Shown piece after piece: positions 1 through 8,029 of a stretch of 64,000 bases of DNA. Positions within the stretch are counted from its first letter, which is position 1. Each line of letters starts with the position of its first letter. The DNA lies in the NCBI RefSeq assembly GCF_000827885.1, contig NZ_JTKH01000024.1:124001-188000 (forward strand), given 5' to 3'. This DNA comes from Vibrio renipiscarius. Lineage in GTDB: Bacteria > Pseudomonadota > Gammaproteobacteria > Enterobacterales > Vibrionaceae. The notes below the pieces were generated by a model that searched no databases, was not told the DNA's origin, and was given only the letters and a program-made list of their open reading frames with translations. The position numbers and the translations under genes are program-made.

Positions 1-743
1 GGAGCGACACTATTAGACGCGATCTCGTGGGCGATATACTGATAACGGTGATAAACTCCCTGTGAGACGGCGGTATTATAATGCGTTAAGATCACCGCGT
101 CGTTTGGGCTAATCTCTCGTAGCTGCCGTCCAACATCAGCCAAAGGTAAATCTCGAATTTCAACAATCGTCGCTTGAGGATATTGGCTCAAAAACGCGAT
201 CGTTTTTTCTCGGATGAGCTCAGATGTTTTACTTTTATCAGCAATATAATACAAGCGTTCTAAATTTGGACGAAAACGTCGGATAAGCTCAAACGTTTTT
301 TCGACTTCGTCTTGTTCATAAAATATGCGTGCTTGATGAGTCACCCCCTCAAGCGAGGCTTTAGGGTTGTTAATGCCAGCGGCAATGATGGGTAACCCAG
401 CGAATCGATTTCCAGGCCAGCGATTTATCAGCTCTAAAGCATTATCGTCCGTAACCAAGACGGCATCGAAAGAATAGTCTTTATATTTGGAATCAAAATA
501 ATAGGTAAATTCATCTAGATAAGCTTTATGGAAAATGCGTTTTGTATCCAAAAACTCTAGCGACATTCTTACTTTGCTATTGGAGTTCGCAAGCGCCTCT
601 TCAATACCTTTTTGAAAATCAGCCGTCCATTGATAGGAGGAAGAATAGGAATGCAGTACCAATACGTTTTTACTCTGCCATTGATTGGCAAACGCCATGG
701 ATGAAAAAACCGTTACCAAAACAACGAAAACCATTCGATACAT
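1..743 (-). CDS. Periplasmic-binding-type sensory protein, N-terminal part (cut by window edge)
   Basis: The reading frame stays open from an ATG at 743 down to base 1, giving 247 residues with no stop, so the 3' end lies outside the window. The first ~20 residues form a signal peptide or membrane anchor (hydrophobic VVLVTVFSSMAFA). What follows (NVLVLHSYSSSYQWT, then alternating strands and helices such as FDAVLVTDDNALELI and GLPIIAAGINN) resembles the ABC-type substrate-binding sensor domain found in front of histidine kinases or GGDEF proteins in gammaproteobacteria. A stop lies just upstream of the ATG, which supports this start. The output domain is not visible, so whether this is a kinase, a diguanylate cyclase or a plain binding protein cannot be decided. 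Confidence 0.7.
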   Translation of the reverse strand, partial: MYRMVFVVLVTVFSSMAFANQWQSKNVLVLHSYSSSYQWTADFQKGIEEALANSNSKVRMSLEFLDTKRIFHKAYLDEFTYYFDSKYKDYSFDAVLVTDDNALELINRWPGNRFAGLPIIAAGINNPKASLEGVTHQARIFYEQDEVEKTFELIRRFRPNLERLYYIADKSKTSELIREKTIAFLSQYPQATIVEIRDLPLADVGRQLREISPNDAVILTHYNTAVSQGVYHRYQYIAHEIASNSVA

Positions 744-823
744 CAAGGTCACTGCATTCTAACTATTAAAATCACGAATAGAGCTAACATAACACAATGA
801 AGGGTTATCCCCTTACGCAAGCA

Positions 824-1336
824 TTACATTTCAAGATATACATCACTATTAGCGATCATATCTGCTTTCTTTTGTAGCAATGCCTTTGCAAAACTTGCCT
901 TGATCTCACTCGCATTATCTCGCGTAGCAATATCAGAGAACAACACTTGGTCATTGTCGCGAGTGACAATCGCCGTAGCAACCGCTTCACCGTCTTCAAA
1001 ACCTAAATACAATTCACAAGGTTCTTCATAAATGATCTGGGTTAGGAATTCGACCATCAGCTGTTGTTCCGCTTCTGATTCCCACAGTTTAGAGTAAAGC
1101 ACCGAAAACATTACGGTTAAGCGATGAAAATCAACCAAAAAGACATCGTCACTTGAGAATCGGTCTTGAGCGGTATTCAACTCTTCGCTCGTAATACGTT
1201 GGTATTGCTTTCCGGCAATTTTTTCCTGATACAGTTTTCGTCCAGCTAAACTTTCTTTTGTTGGAAATTCAACATCGACATGATTGTAAAGCCAGTTATT
1301 TTTTATATCTGCGATTGCAAGGGTTTCAATTGTCAT
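824..1336 (-). CDS. Conserved hypothetical protein, 170 aa
   Basis: I do not recognise this protein with certainty. It is soluble and acidic, with no signal peptide or membrane segment. The C-terminal half (CELYLGFEDGEAVATAIVTRD followed by QVLFSDIATRD) has the strand-strand look of a GNAT-like acetyltransferase core, but the acetyl-CoA loop is not evident, so this is only a structural impression. It stands alone on the minus strand, with the cut-off sensor gene downstream and the CreA gene divergent. Codon use looks like that of the neighbouring genes. Confidence 0.7.
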   Translation of the reverse strand: MTIETLAIADIKNNWLYNHVDVEFPTKESLAGRKLYQEKIAGKQYQRITSEELNTAQDRFSSDDVFLVDFHRLTVMFSVLYSKLWESEAEQQLMVEFLTQIIYEEPCELYLGFEDGEAVATAIVTRDNDQVLFSDIATRDNASEIKASFAKALLQKKADMIANSDVYLEM

Positions 1337-1497
1337 TATTTATCAGCCACACCATAGATTCAATGCTGAGCTTAATCAGCGTACCGCATGAATACAAGCA
1401 GTAACGTCATTCTAACTCATAAAAGTTTGTCAAACTTCATCACGGAGTCGTTTCAATATATGGTAAACTTTGTAAAAACCAATACACGGATTTTAAT

Positions 1498-1968
1498 ATG
1501 TATAAAAATATTGCTCTTGTTTTACTTGCTGGTTCTGCCCTAACAGGCTGCGACAGTGGCGAAGTGGGCGACGTCAGCCTAGGTCTTTTTACCATGAAGG
1601 ACATTAAACTGAATCACCTACAAGATCCTACCGTGACAGGGGTAACTTGCCACATCGCTTCAATCGAAGCAGATTTTAGCCTCGCCGACCCAAGTGACAG
1701 CTCTATTTCATGTCGCCAAACAGGTGAAATCACGCCTGAAATGATTGCTCAAATCGACAAATCAAATGATGGCGAAGTCGTATTTAAAAAATCCAAAAGT
1801 ATTTTTTTCAAATCAATGAAAGTACGCCGCATTTTTGACCCAGAAAACCAAACGTTGATGTACTTATCATATTCAACCAAAGAAACCTCGGGCAGTTTCA
1901 AGCACAGTCTTTCAACCGTACCATTGTGGGGCACGAAAGCCTACGGCGCGTACGCTGGCGAAAAATAG
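1498..1968 (+). CDS. creA: CreA family protein with lipoprotein signal
   Basis: The protein has 156 residues, close to the usual CreA length. The family signature is visible: VTCHIASIEA, the SSISCRQTGEI segment, GEVVFKKSKSIFFKSMKVRRIFD and YLSYSTKE. CreA proteins are periplasmic and of unknown biochemical function. Unlike the E. coli protein, which has an ordinary signal peptide, this N-terminus ends in a lipobox (ALTGC, Cys18) followed by Asp19. By the +2 rule that would favour retention at the inner membrane. The creBCD partners are not here, so the gene stands alone. A strong hairpin terminator follows directly. Confidence 0.85.
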   Translation: MYKNIALVLLAGSALTGCDSGEVGDVSLGLFTMKDIKLNHLQDPTVTGVTCHIASIEADFSLADPSDSSISCRQTGEITPEMIAQIDKSNDGEVVFKKSKSIFFKSMKVRRIFDPENQTLMYLSYSTKETSGSFKHSLSTVPLWGTKAYGAYAGEK

Positions 1969-1972
1969 TTCA

Positions 1973-2004
1973 AAAAAGTGCCAAACGACGCTGCTTGGCA
2001 CTTT
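1973..2004 (+). terminator. Rho-independent terminator after creA
   Basis: A perfect 9-bp stem (AAGTGCCAA at 1976-1984 with TTGGCACTT at 1995-2003) encloses a 10-base loop. A-rich sequence precedes it and a short T run follows, immediately after the creA stop. Confidence 0.75.
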
Positions 2005-2039
2005 AATGTCACCATAATGAAAGAATTTTTTCATTAATG

Positions 2040-2048
2040 TGATATAAT
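2040..2048 (+). promoter_or_regulatory. Extended -10 promoter for gsk
   Basis: TGaTATAAT is a perfect -10 hexamer with the upstream TG of an extended -10 element. No good -35 box is seen at the right distance. It lies about 30 bases before the gsk start. Confidence 0.5.
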
Positions 2049-2076
2049 ACAGAAAATTTCCTACTCCCTTTTAATG

Positions 2077-3381
2077 ATGAAGTTTCCTGGCCAGCGTAAA
2101 TCTCAGCACTACTTTCCGACTCATGCTCGTGATCCATTGATCAATCAGGCGCAGCAACCATCAAAACTCTACCGACCAATTATTGTTGGCGTAGGGCAAA
2201 CTATCGTGGATATCGAAGCTCGTGTTGACGACGAATTTTTGTCTAAATACAACCTGAGCAAAGGACACTCTTTGGTTCTTGAAGAGAGCCAAGCTGACGC
2301 GCTGTATGCCGAGTTGGTTGAGCAAGGTCTGATTTCACACCAATACCCTGGCGATACCATTGGCAATACTCTGCACAACTATTCTGTTCTTGCAGACAGC
2401 AAATCGGTATTACTTGGGGTAATGTCACGCAACATCGAAGTGGGCTCATTCGCTTATCGCTATCTATGCCGAACGTCTGCACGAATGAACCTCAATCACT
2501 TACAAACGGTTGAAGGTCCTATTGGTCGTTGCTACACCCTTATTACGCAAGATGGTGAACGTACGTTCGCGATTAACGAAGGCCATATGAACCAGCTTCT
2601 GCCTGAAAGCATCCCTGATGATGTTTTTGATAAAGCATCGGCTCTCGTGGTTTCTTCTTATCTAATGCGTGGTAAGCCTGAAGACCCAATGCCTAAAGCG
2701 GTAGCGCGTGCGGTTGAAATTGCTAAATCGAAGAACGTTCCTGTTGTGCTGACACTAGGTACAAAATGGGTTATCGAAGGCAACGCAGAGTGGTGGCAAG
2801 AATACCTAAAAGAAAACGTCAACGTTGTCGCAATGAATGAAGAAGAAGGCCAAGCCCTAACTGGCTTTAGCGATCCTCTTCAAGCTGCAGACCGCGCGTT
2901 GGAGTGGGTAGATCTTGTATTATGCACTGCGGGTCCTAATGGACTTTACATGGCTGGTTTTAGTGATGAAAGTGTTGCTCGTGAAACGGAACATTCTGTT
3001 GTAGATAGCACCATTGCCGAATACAACCGCTTTGAATTTAGCCGTGCGATGCGTAAGCAAGATTGCGAAACACCAACCAAAGTGTACTCTCATATTGGCC
3101 CTTATCTTGGCGGTCCAATGGAGATCAAGAACACCAATGGCGCTGGTGATGCTGCGTTGTCTGCATTGCTGCATGATATGGCAGCAAACAGCTTCCATGA
3201 AGTGACAGTTCCAAACTCAGCAAAACATACACAGAAATACCTGACGTATTCATCTTTATCTCAAATTTGTAAATACGCAAACCGAGTGAGCTACGAAGTA
3301 CTCACTCAGCACTCTCCTCGCCTATCTCGTGCACTACCAGAACGCGAAGACAGTCTAGAAGAAGCCTATTGGGATCGTTAA
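2077..3381 (+). CDS. gsk: Inosine-guanosine kinase
   Basis: This PfkB-family kinase phosphorylates inosine and guanosine to IMP and GMP in purine salvage, in the cytoplasm. The 434-residue length matches E. coli Gsk. Visible hallmarks are the N-terminal FPGQRKSQHYFPTHARDP segment typical of Gsk, the sugar-binding region GVGQTIVDIEARVDDEFL, and the C-terminal PfkB signature with the anion-hole/catalytic NTNGAGDAALSALLHD near residue 350. Two ATGs are adjacent (2074 and 2077). I chose the second because Gsk proteins begin MKFPGQ. No Shine-Dalgarno is obvious. It is a single-gene transcript, with its own promoter upstream and a 13-bp terminator downstream. Confidence 0.93.
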   Translation: MKFPGQRKSQHYFPTHARDPLINQAQQPSKLYRPIIVGVGQTIVDIEARVDDEFLSKYNLSKGHSLVLEESQADALYAELVEQGLISHQYPGDTIGNTLHNYSVLADSKSVLLGVMSRNIEVGSFAYRYLCRTSARMNLNHLQTVEGPIGRCYTLITQDGERTFAINEGHMNQLLPESIPDDVFDKASALVVSSYLMRGKPEDPMPKAVARAVEIAKSKNVPVVLTLGTKWVIEGNAEWWQEYLKENVNVVAMNEEEGQALTGFSDPLQAADRALEWVDLVLCTAGPNGLYMAGFSDESVARETEHSVVDSTIAEYNRFEFSRAMRKQDCETPTKVYSHIGPYLGGPMEIKNTNGAGDAALSALLHDMAANSFHEVTVPNSAKHTQKYLTYSSLSQICKYANRVSYEVLTQHSPRLSRALPEREDSLEEAYWDR

Positions 3382-3413
3382 ATTCCCACTCTTTATTCTA
3401 GAGTTACTGTCTT

Positions 3414-3442
3414 AAAAACGCCGCGATTTTCGCGGCGTTTTT
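3414..3442 (+). terminator. Rho-independent terminator after gsk
   Basis: A perfect 13-bp stem (AAAAACGCCGCGA at 3414-3426 with TCGCGGCGTTTTT at 3430-3442) encloses a TTT loop. It is GC-rich with flanking A and T runs, so it should work in both directions. Confidence 0.9.
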
Positions 3443-3532
3443 GTAGGTGGATATATCATACCAATCACGATAAAAACGCTGACCACTTATCTATGGTGGT
3501 GCGTGTTTCGGTGATTGGCATGATCAAACCTT

Positions 3533-4138
3533 TTACTTTTCTGAATATGGGTAAAAGACTAACTCCCCTTCCTCTACCATGTAGCAATCCATTTGTGCTG
3601 AATGCGCGGCCTTTTTTCCAAGCTCTGTATCTTCAAACACAACACACTGACTTGGCTCAACCTGCATCGCATGCGCCGCTTTGATGAAAGTATCAGGGTG
3701 TGGCTTATGCGCCTCTACATCATCGGATGAGACCAATACGTCAATTTGTGGCCATAAACCTGATTGCTTGAGTAGGCGATCAGCAAGTTCATGTCGACTA
3801 CCCGTGCCAATAGCCATCGGTTTTTTACCTGAAAAATGCTGAAGTACTTGGTTGGTACACTCAATAATAGCGACATCATTCGACATTTGATCAAACGTTG
3901 CCATCTTAAATTGGCTCAGCTCTCGTGCATCTAAATCAAGATCAAATTGGCGATTCAGCTCCCCTACGATTTTGTAGCTCGGCATGCCACCTAAAGCATT
4001 CATCCAATGGCGAGTAAATGGGAAACCGTATTTTTGCGCTGTTAATTCCCATGCATCAAGATGTATTGGCATACTATCCAGTAGGGTTCCATCCATATCA
4101 AAAATAAACCCTTGATAGTGCTCAAACTTTACAAACAT
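3533..4138 (-). CDS. yqaB: YqaB-like HAD phosphatase (sugar phosphatase)
   Basis: This is a HAD-superfamily hydrolase of the beta-phosphoglucomutase/YqaB group. The E. coli homologue dephosphorylates fructose-1-phosphate and similar sugar phosphates. All four HAD motifs are visible: FDMDGT with nucleophile Asp14 and Asp16, the motif II Thr/Ser in AIGTGSR, the motif III Lys in AHKPHPDTF, and motif IV as VVFEDTELG. I start at ATG 4138 (201 aa), which has a GTGAG at good spacing. A GTG at 4147 is an alternative. The gene converges on gsk, with the gsk terminator near its end. The true substrate cannot be read from sequence. Confidence 0.85.
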   Translation of the reverse strand: MFVKFEHYQGFIFDMDGTLLDSMPIHLDAWELTAQKYGFPFTRHWMNALGGMPSYKIVGELNRQFDLDLDARELSQFKMATFDQMSNDVAIIECTNQVLQHFSGKKPMAIGTGSRHELADRLLKQSGLWPQIDVLVSSDDVEAHKPHPDTFIKAAHAMQVEPSQCVVFEDTELGKKAAHSAQMDCYMVEEGELVFYPYSEK

Positions 4139-4405
4139 AAGACTCACTTAAATTTAATAGATACACGTTGTAGGTTAACGGATGAAACATCAAACAACAC
4201 GATTTTTCATCCCACTTATTCCGTTTACTTAACTAACTTGGAAATACATTTACGTCAAAAAAGATGAGCGACGTTATCAGCAATTTTAATCGACAAAAAT
4301 GATCATAGACTTAGGTTAATCAGTAACGTTTCGCACACGACGCGAAAGAGTCGTCGTGCAGTAAATAAATGTCGCACGATTATCTGAAATCGGGAGCTAA
4401 TAAGA

Positions 4406-5416
4406 TTAAGACAAGTTTTTACATGATGCACGAGAGATGAGCGTGCACGGAACCACAATGCGTTGCAACTGCGTGTGCTGCGCTTGAATTGCTTCTAAAG
4501 CAAGCTTACCGCTTTCATACCCTATCTGATACGCATCTTGCTTAATTACCGACACTGGTACTTTAAACAATTCCACCATTGGGATTTCGTCAAAACCCAG
4601 AAGCGACACGTCTTCAGGAATAACGACATTCTCGGCATTAAATAACTTTAGTAAATCCGTTGTAATAGCAAGGTGCTGACTAAAAAATGCAGTTGGCCCT
4701 TTATCATCGGCGATTAACGTTAGTGGATTTTTTGCGAACCCCTCCTCTCGACTCCAATGGAGCACGCTTTGCGTCTCAACTTGAATGCCATATTTATTGA
4801 GCGCGCCCAGATACCCTTGGTAACGAGCTTGGCGAGAGTAACTTTGACTAAATTCTTGAGCAACAAAACAAATTCTTTGGTGACCTAAATTAATTAAATG
4901 CTCGGTCGCCTGGAAAGCGGCTTCTTTATAGTCTGACACCACAATATGCCCTGGGCAATCCTCGTATTCGAGCTGGAACTGAATCACCGGCATTCCATTC
5001 GCCATAAACTCGTTGATTAAATTCGAGTTTAAACCCGATGAGGTAATGATAATGCCATCAACACACATTTGTTGCAGAGCTAACAGCGCACGCTGCTCGA
5101 CGTTCGCGTCAAAATCACTGTTGTAGATCAAGACGTTATAATTATTCTGCTTACAATAATCATCGATCCCTCGTATCACATGGCTGGTGTTGTAACCCGC
5201 AATATCGCGCACAACGACCCCCACCGTTTTGGTCTTTTCTGACTTAAGACTACGCGCAATCGCGTTAGGTACGTAGTTAAGTTCTTTAATCGCGTCTTGT
5301 ATCTTCTGCTTGGTACTGAGCGACATATGCCCATAGCGTCCATTCAAATACTGAGAAACCGTACTTTTTGAAACACTGGCATGATTGGCAACATCAATGA
5401 TTCGAATTTTTTTCAT
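4406..5416 (-). CDS. LacI-family transcriptional repressor of the sugar-acid cluster
   Basis: The 336-residue regulator has an N-terminal LacI helix-turn-helix (IIDVANHASVSKSTVSQYLNGR, residues ~5-26) and the hinge helix around NAIARSLKSEKTKTVGVVV. A periplasmic-binding-protein-like effector domain occupies residues ~60-330. It is transcribed divergently from the mannonate-dehydratase-type gene, and the intergenic region holds several copies of an ACCGATTT/AAATCGGT half-site. It is therefore very likely the local regulator, responding to a sugar acid of that pathway. The effector identity is inferred from context only. Confidence 0.88.
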   Translation of the reverse strand: MKKIRIIDVANHASVSKSTVSQYLNGRYGHMSLSTKQKIQDAIKELNYVPNAIARSLKSEKTKTVGVVVRDIAGYNTSHVIRGIDDYCKQNNYNVLIYNSDFDANVEQRALLALQQMCVDGIIITSSGLNSNLINEFMANGMPVIQFQLEYEDCPGHIVVSDYKEAAFQATEHLINLGHQRICFVAQEFSQSYSRQARYQGYLGALNKYGIQVETQSVLHWSREEGFAKNPLTLIADDKGPTAFFSQHLAITTDLLKLFNAENVVIPEDVSLLGFDEIPMVELFKVPVSVIKQDAYQIGYESGKLALEAIQAQHTQLQRIVVPCTLISRASCKNLS

Positions 5417-5488
5417 ATGGTTTTATTTAAACTGTTAACAACGTCAAATTTAGTCCGTTGACATTCTAATCTCGACACTCGATTATTG

Positions 5489-5534
5489 CAAGTACACCGA
5501 TTTACCAAACCGATTTACCAAATCGGTTTACTTG
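5489..5534. promoter_or_regulatory. LacI-type operator array upstream of the mannonate-dehydratase gene
   Basis: An outer inverted repeat pairs CAAGTACACCGATTT (5489-5503) with AAATCGGTTTACTTG (5520-5534), with one mismatch. An inner perfect palindrome has 10-bp arms AAACCGATTT (5507-5516) and AAATCGGTTT (5520-5529) around a 3-base spacer. CCGATTTACCAAA is also directly repeated (5497-5509 and 5510-5522). The array ends 20 bases before the rspA-like start, so a bound repressor would block its promoter. Confidence 0.75.
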
Positions 5535-5553
5535 TAAAAATGAGAGATTTAGA

Positions 5554-6771
5554 ATGAAAATTACTGACGTTAAAGTTTTTGTGACTAACCCTGGCCGAAA
5601 CTTCGTTACGGTTAAAGTTATAACAGAAGATGGTACCTATGGATTGGGTGATGCCACACTCAATGGCCGTGAAATGGCGGTTCACACCTACATCGAAGAG
5701 CACGTTAAGCCGTGCTTGATTGGGCGAGATGCGCATTGTATTGAAGACATTTGGCAATATTTATATATGGGTGTGTACTGGCGTCGCGGCCCAATAACAA
5801 TGGCTGCAATTGCCGCGATTGACATGGCGCTTTGGGACATCAAAGGCAAAGTGGCAGGCTTACCTGTTTATCAACTGCTTGGTGGCAAATGTCGTCAAGG
5901 CGTTCGGTTATATGCGCACGCGAATGGCGAAACCATTGAAGATACGCTTGATAAAGCGGCGCAATGCATTGAACAAGGTTTCGACGCAATCAGGCTACAA
6001 GCGGCCATCCCTGGGCTGAAAGAAACCTATGGCGTACTAGGCGATAAAAAGGATTACTTTGAACTGCAAGGCAATCGACCATTACCGCCTGAGCAGGAGT
6101 GGTCAACAAAAAAATATTTCAAACTGGTGCCTGAACTGTTTGCCCAAGCAAAAGCACGCTTTGGTGACGACGTTGAGTTTCTCCACGATACCCACAGTCG
6201 CTTAACACCAATTGAATCAGCCAAACTCGGTAAATTACTTGAACCGTATGATCTGTTGTTTTTAGAAGATGCCTCCATCGCAGAAAATCAAGAAAACTAT
6301 AAATTGATCCGACACCACACCACCACGCCATTAGCCTTAGGTGAAACTTACAACACGATTTGGGATTGCAAAGATCTTATTCAAAACCAATGGATTGACT
6401 ACATTCGTACCGCCGCAACACACGCGGGTGGTATTACCGGTATGAAGAAAATTGCTGACTTTGCTGCGATATACAACATTCGTACCGCGCCACATGGCGC
6501 CCCAGACCTATCCCCGATTTGCTTCGCTGCACACATGCATTTGAATATCTCCACCCACAACTTTGGTATTCAAGAATTCGTTGGGTTTGGCAACGAAATT
6601 AGCCAAACCATTTTCAAGCACGACATGAGATTGGAAAACGGCATGATTATCGTCAGTGACGCCCCAGGTCTTGGCATTGAATTTGACGAAGTTCAAGCCG
6701 AAAAATACACCTACAAACGCTCATACTTGCCTGTCAGCCGTTTAGAAGACGGCACATTGTGGCACTGGTAA
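5554..6771 (+). CDS. rspA: Enolase-superfamily D-mannonate dehydratase (RspA/ManD type)
   Basis: The 405-residue enzyme belongs to the ManD subgroup, which dehydrates D-mannonate (some members D-gluconate) to 2-keto-3-deoxygluconate. Counterparts of the known ManD residues are all present: Arg147, Tyr159, metal ligands Asp212, Glu238 and Glu264, His214, His314, Glu341, and the C-terminal Trp. Residue 316, just after PHG, is Ala. As I recall, Ala at this place marks the high-efficiency mannonate dehydratases, while Pro (as in E. coli RspA) marks the slow ones. EDASIAE replaces the more usual EDPTPAE after the metal Glu. It is the first gene of an operon with an oxidoreductase and a symporter, controlled by the divergent LacI protein. 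Confidence 0.88.
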   Translation: MKITDVKVFVTNPGRNFVTVKVITEDGTYGLGDATLNGREMAVHTYIEEHVKPCLIGRDAHCIEDIWQYLYMGVYWRRGPITMAAIAAIDMALWDIKGKVAGLPVYQLLGGKCRQGVRLYAHANGETIEDTLDKAAQCIEQGFDAIRLQAAIPGLKETYGVLGDKKDYFELQGNRPLPPEQEWSTKKYFKLVPELFAQAKARFGDDVEFLHDTHSRLTPIESAKLGKLLEPYDLLFLEDASIAENQENYKLIRHHTTTPLALGETYNTIWDCKDLIQNQWIDYIRTAATHAGGITGMKKIADFAAIYNIRTAPHGAPDLSPICFAAHMHLNISTHNFGIQEFVGFGNEISQTIFKHDMRLENGMIIVSDAPGLGIEFDEVQAEKYTYKRSYLPVSRLEDGTLWHW

Positions 6772-6863
6772 TACAAATCAAAGGTAATCGCTTAGGCGTC
6801 AACTCTCGCACCTAAAGGGCTTTTACCGTTTAACACAGCATTTAGCTTAATTTGGAGTGGAAA

Positions 6864-7997
6864 ATGAAAAAGAAAGTACTGGTCTATGGAACAGGCTTTG
6901 CTGGCCAAGGACATGTGCAAGCATTTCGCGACGCAGGCGCTGAAGTCGTTGGAATTGTTGGTCGCACCCAAGAGGTCGTGGCCGATGTCGCGCAGCAGCT
7001 CGACATTCCCTACTTTAGCACTGATTGGCAATTGGCATTGGAAATGTGCAAGCCAGATATCGTCTCGATTGCCACCCCCGGAGGTGCGCATGCCCAAGCG
7101 ATCAAACAAGCCATTCATTTCGGTTGTCATGTATTTTGCGATAAACCGCTAACCGAGAGCGGTGAAACGGCATTGGAGCTTTATAAGCTCGCCCAAGAAA
7201 AACAGGTTAAAACCGCCTTTGCGGCCAGTTTCCGTTATATGCCGGAGATCATTCACGCTGCTCGACTTGTTGCTCAAGGAGCCATTGGAGAACCCACCGA
7301 AGTGGAGTGTATCTCACACTTTAACCTGGATAAAAACATTCCCTTTGGTTGGTCGCATCGCAGTGAAGCTGGCGGTGGTCGCCTCAACAACAATTTCACC
7401 CATTTGATTTCCATTGTCACCTCAGTGATTGGAGACACTATTTTATCGATCAGTGGTGAAGTGCGTAACGATATGCCCAAAGCGCCCGTAGTCGAGGGTG
7501 TTCACAACTTTATTGAGCGTCGTAATTTCATTCCTCAAGATATCAACGACCCAAGCCTTGAATGGCGTGAGTGTGATGTTGAGTGGTCTTACACCGTTCT
7601 CGCACAGATTGAAAGCCGGATACCCGCCGCTCAGCCTGTCTCGGTACTTTTCAAACATGGCGGCTTAACCCCGCGTTATAACGAAGACTATATCGCTTTT
7701 TATGGGACTCAAGGTGCCATTTATATTAAAGGGCATTATGGCGATGGACCACTCTATTTATGGAATGGCCATCAATGGCAAGAGCAAACATTACCCGAAG
7801 ACATTAGCGCACAACTCCCCGATATTAGCTGCGATACTCAGCGCAGTTGGACTCACCTTGCTCGCCAGTTAGTGGACGATATAAGTGGGCTGCAAGTCGC
7901 TCCTTATCAGACATTTGAAGACGGTTGTAAATACCAGATGATCATTGATTTACTGAGAAAAAATGGTTGTTGGGTAGATGTGGAACATATGATGTAA
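6864..7997 (+). CDS. Gfo/Idh/MocA-family NAD(P)-dependent oxidoreductase
   Basis: The 377-residue protein starts with a Rossmann dinucleotide-binding fold (VLVYGTGFAGQGHVQAF, residues ~4-20). Next come IVSIATPGGAHAQ and the family's EKP-like motif, here CDKPLT (Lys ~96), then a C-terminal alpha/beta domain. Such enzymes oxidise or reduce sugars, sugar acids or inositols. In this operon it probably interconverts a ketogluconate/hexuronate-type substrate, but the substrate is not deducible. The ATG at 6864 is preceded by GGAG with six bases of spacing, so the in-frame TTG at 6852 is not needed. It lies 92 bases downstream of the dehydratase gene. Confidence 0.85.
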   Translation: MKKKVLVYGTGFAGQGHVQAFRDAGAEVVGIVGRTQEVVADVAQQLDIPYFSTDWQLALEMCKPDIVSIATPGGAHAQAIKQAIHFGCHVFCDKPLTESGETALELYKLAQEKQVKTAFAASFRYMPEIIHAARLVAQGAIGEPTEVECISHFNLDKNIPFGWSHRSEAGGGRLNNNFTHLISIVTSVIGDTILSISGEVRNDMPKAPVVEGVHNFIERRNFIPQDINDPSLEWRECDVEWSYTVLAQIESRIPAAQPVSVLFKHGGLTPRYNEDYIAFYGTQGAIYIKGHYGDGPLYLWNGHQWQEQTLPEDISAQLPDISCDTQRSWTHLARQLVDDISGLQVAPYQTFEDGCKYQMIIDLLRKNGCWVDVEHMM

Positions 7998-8029
7998 AAC
8001 ACCTTTAAGGATAAATAAGGGACAAAAAT

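Noticed and set aside
4334-4359. Inverted repeat CACGACG/CGTCGTG downstream of the first LacI gene
   Set aside because: No T run follows on either strand, so I did not call it a terminator.
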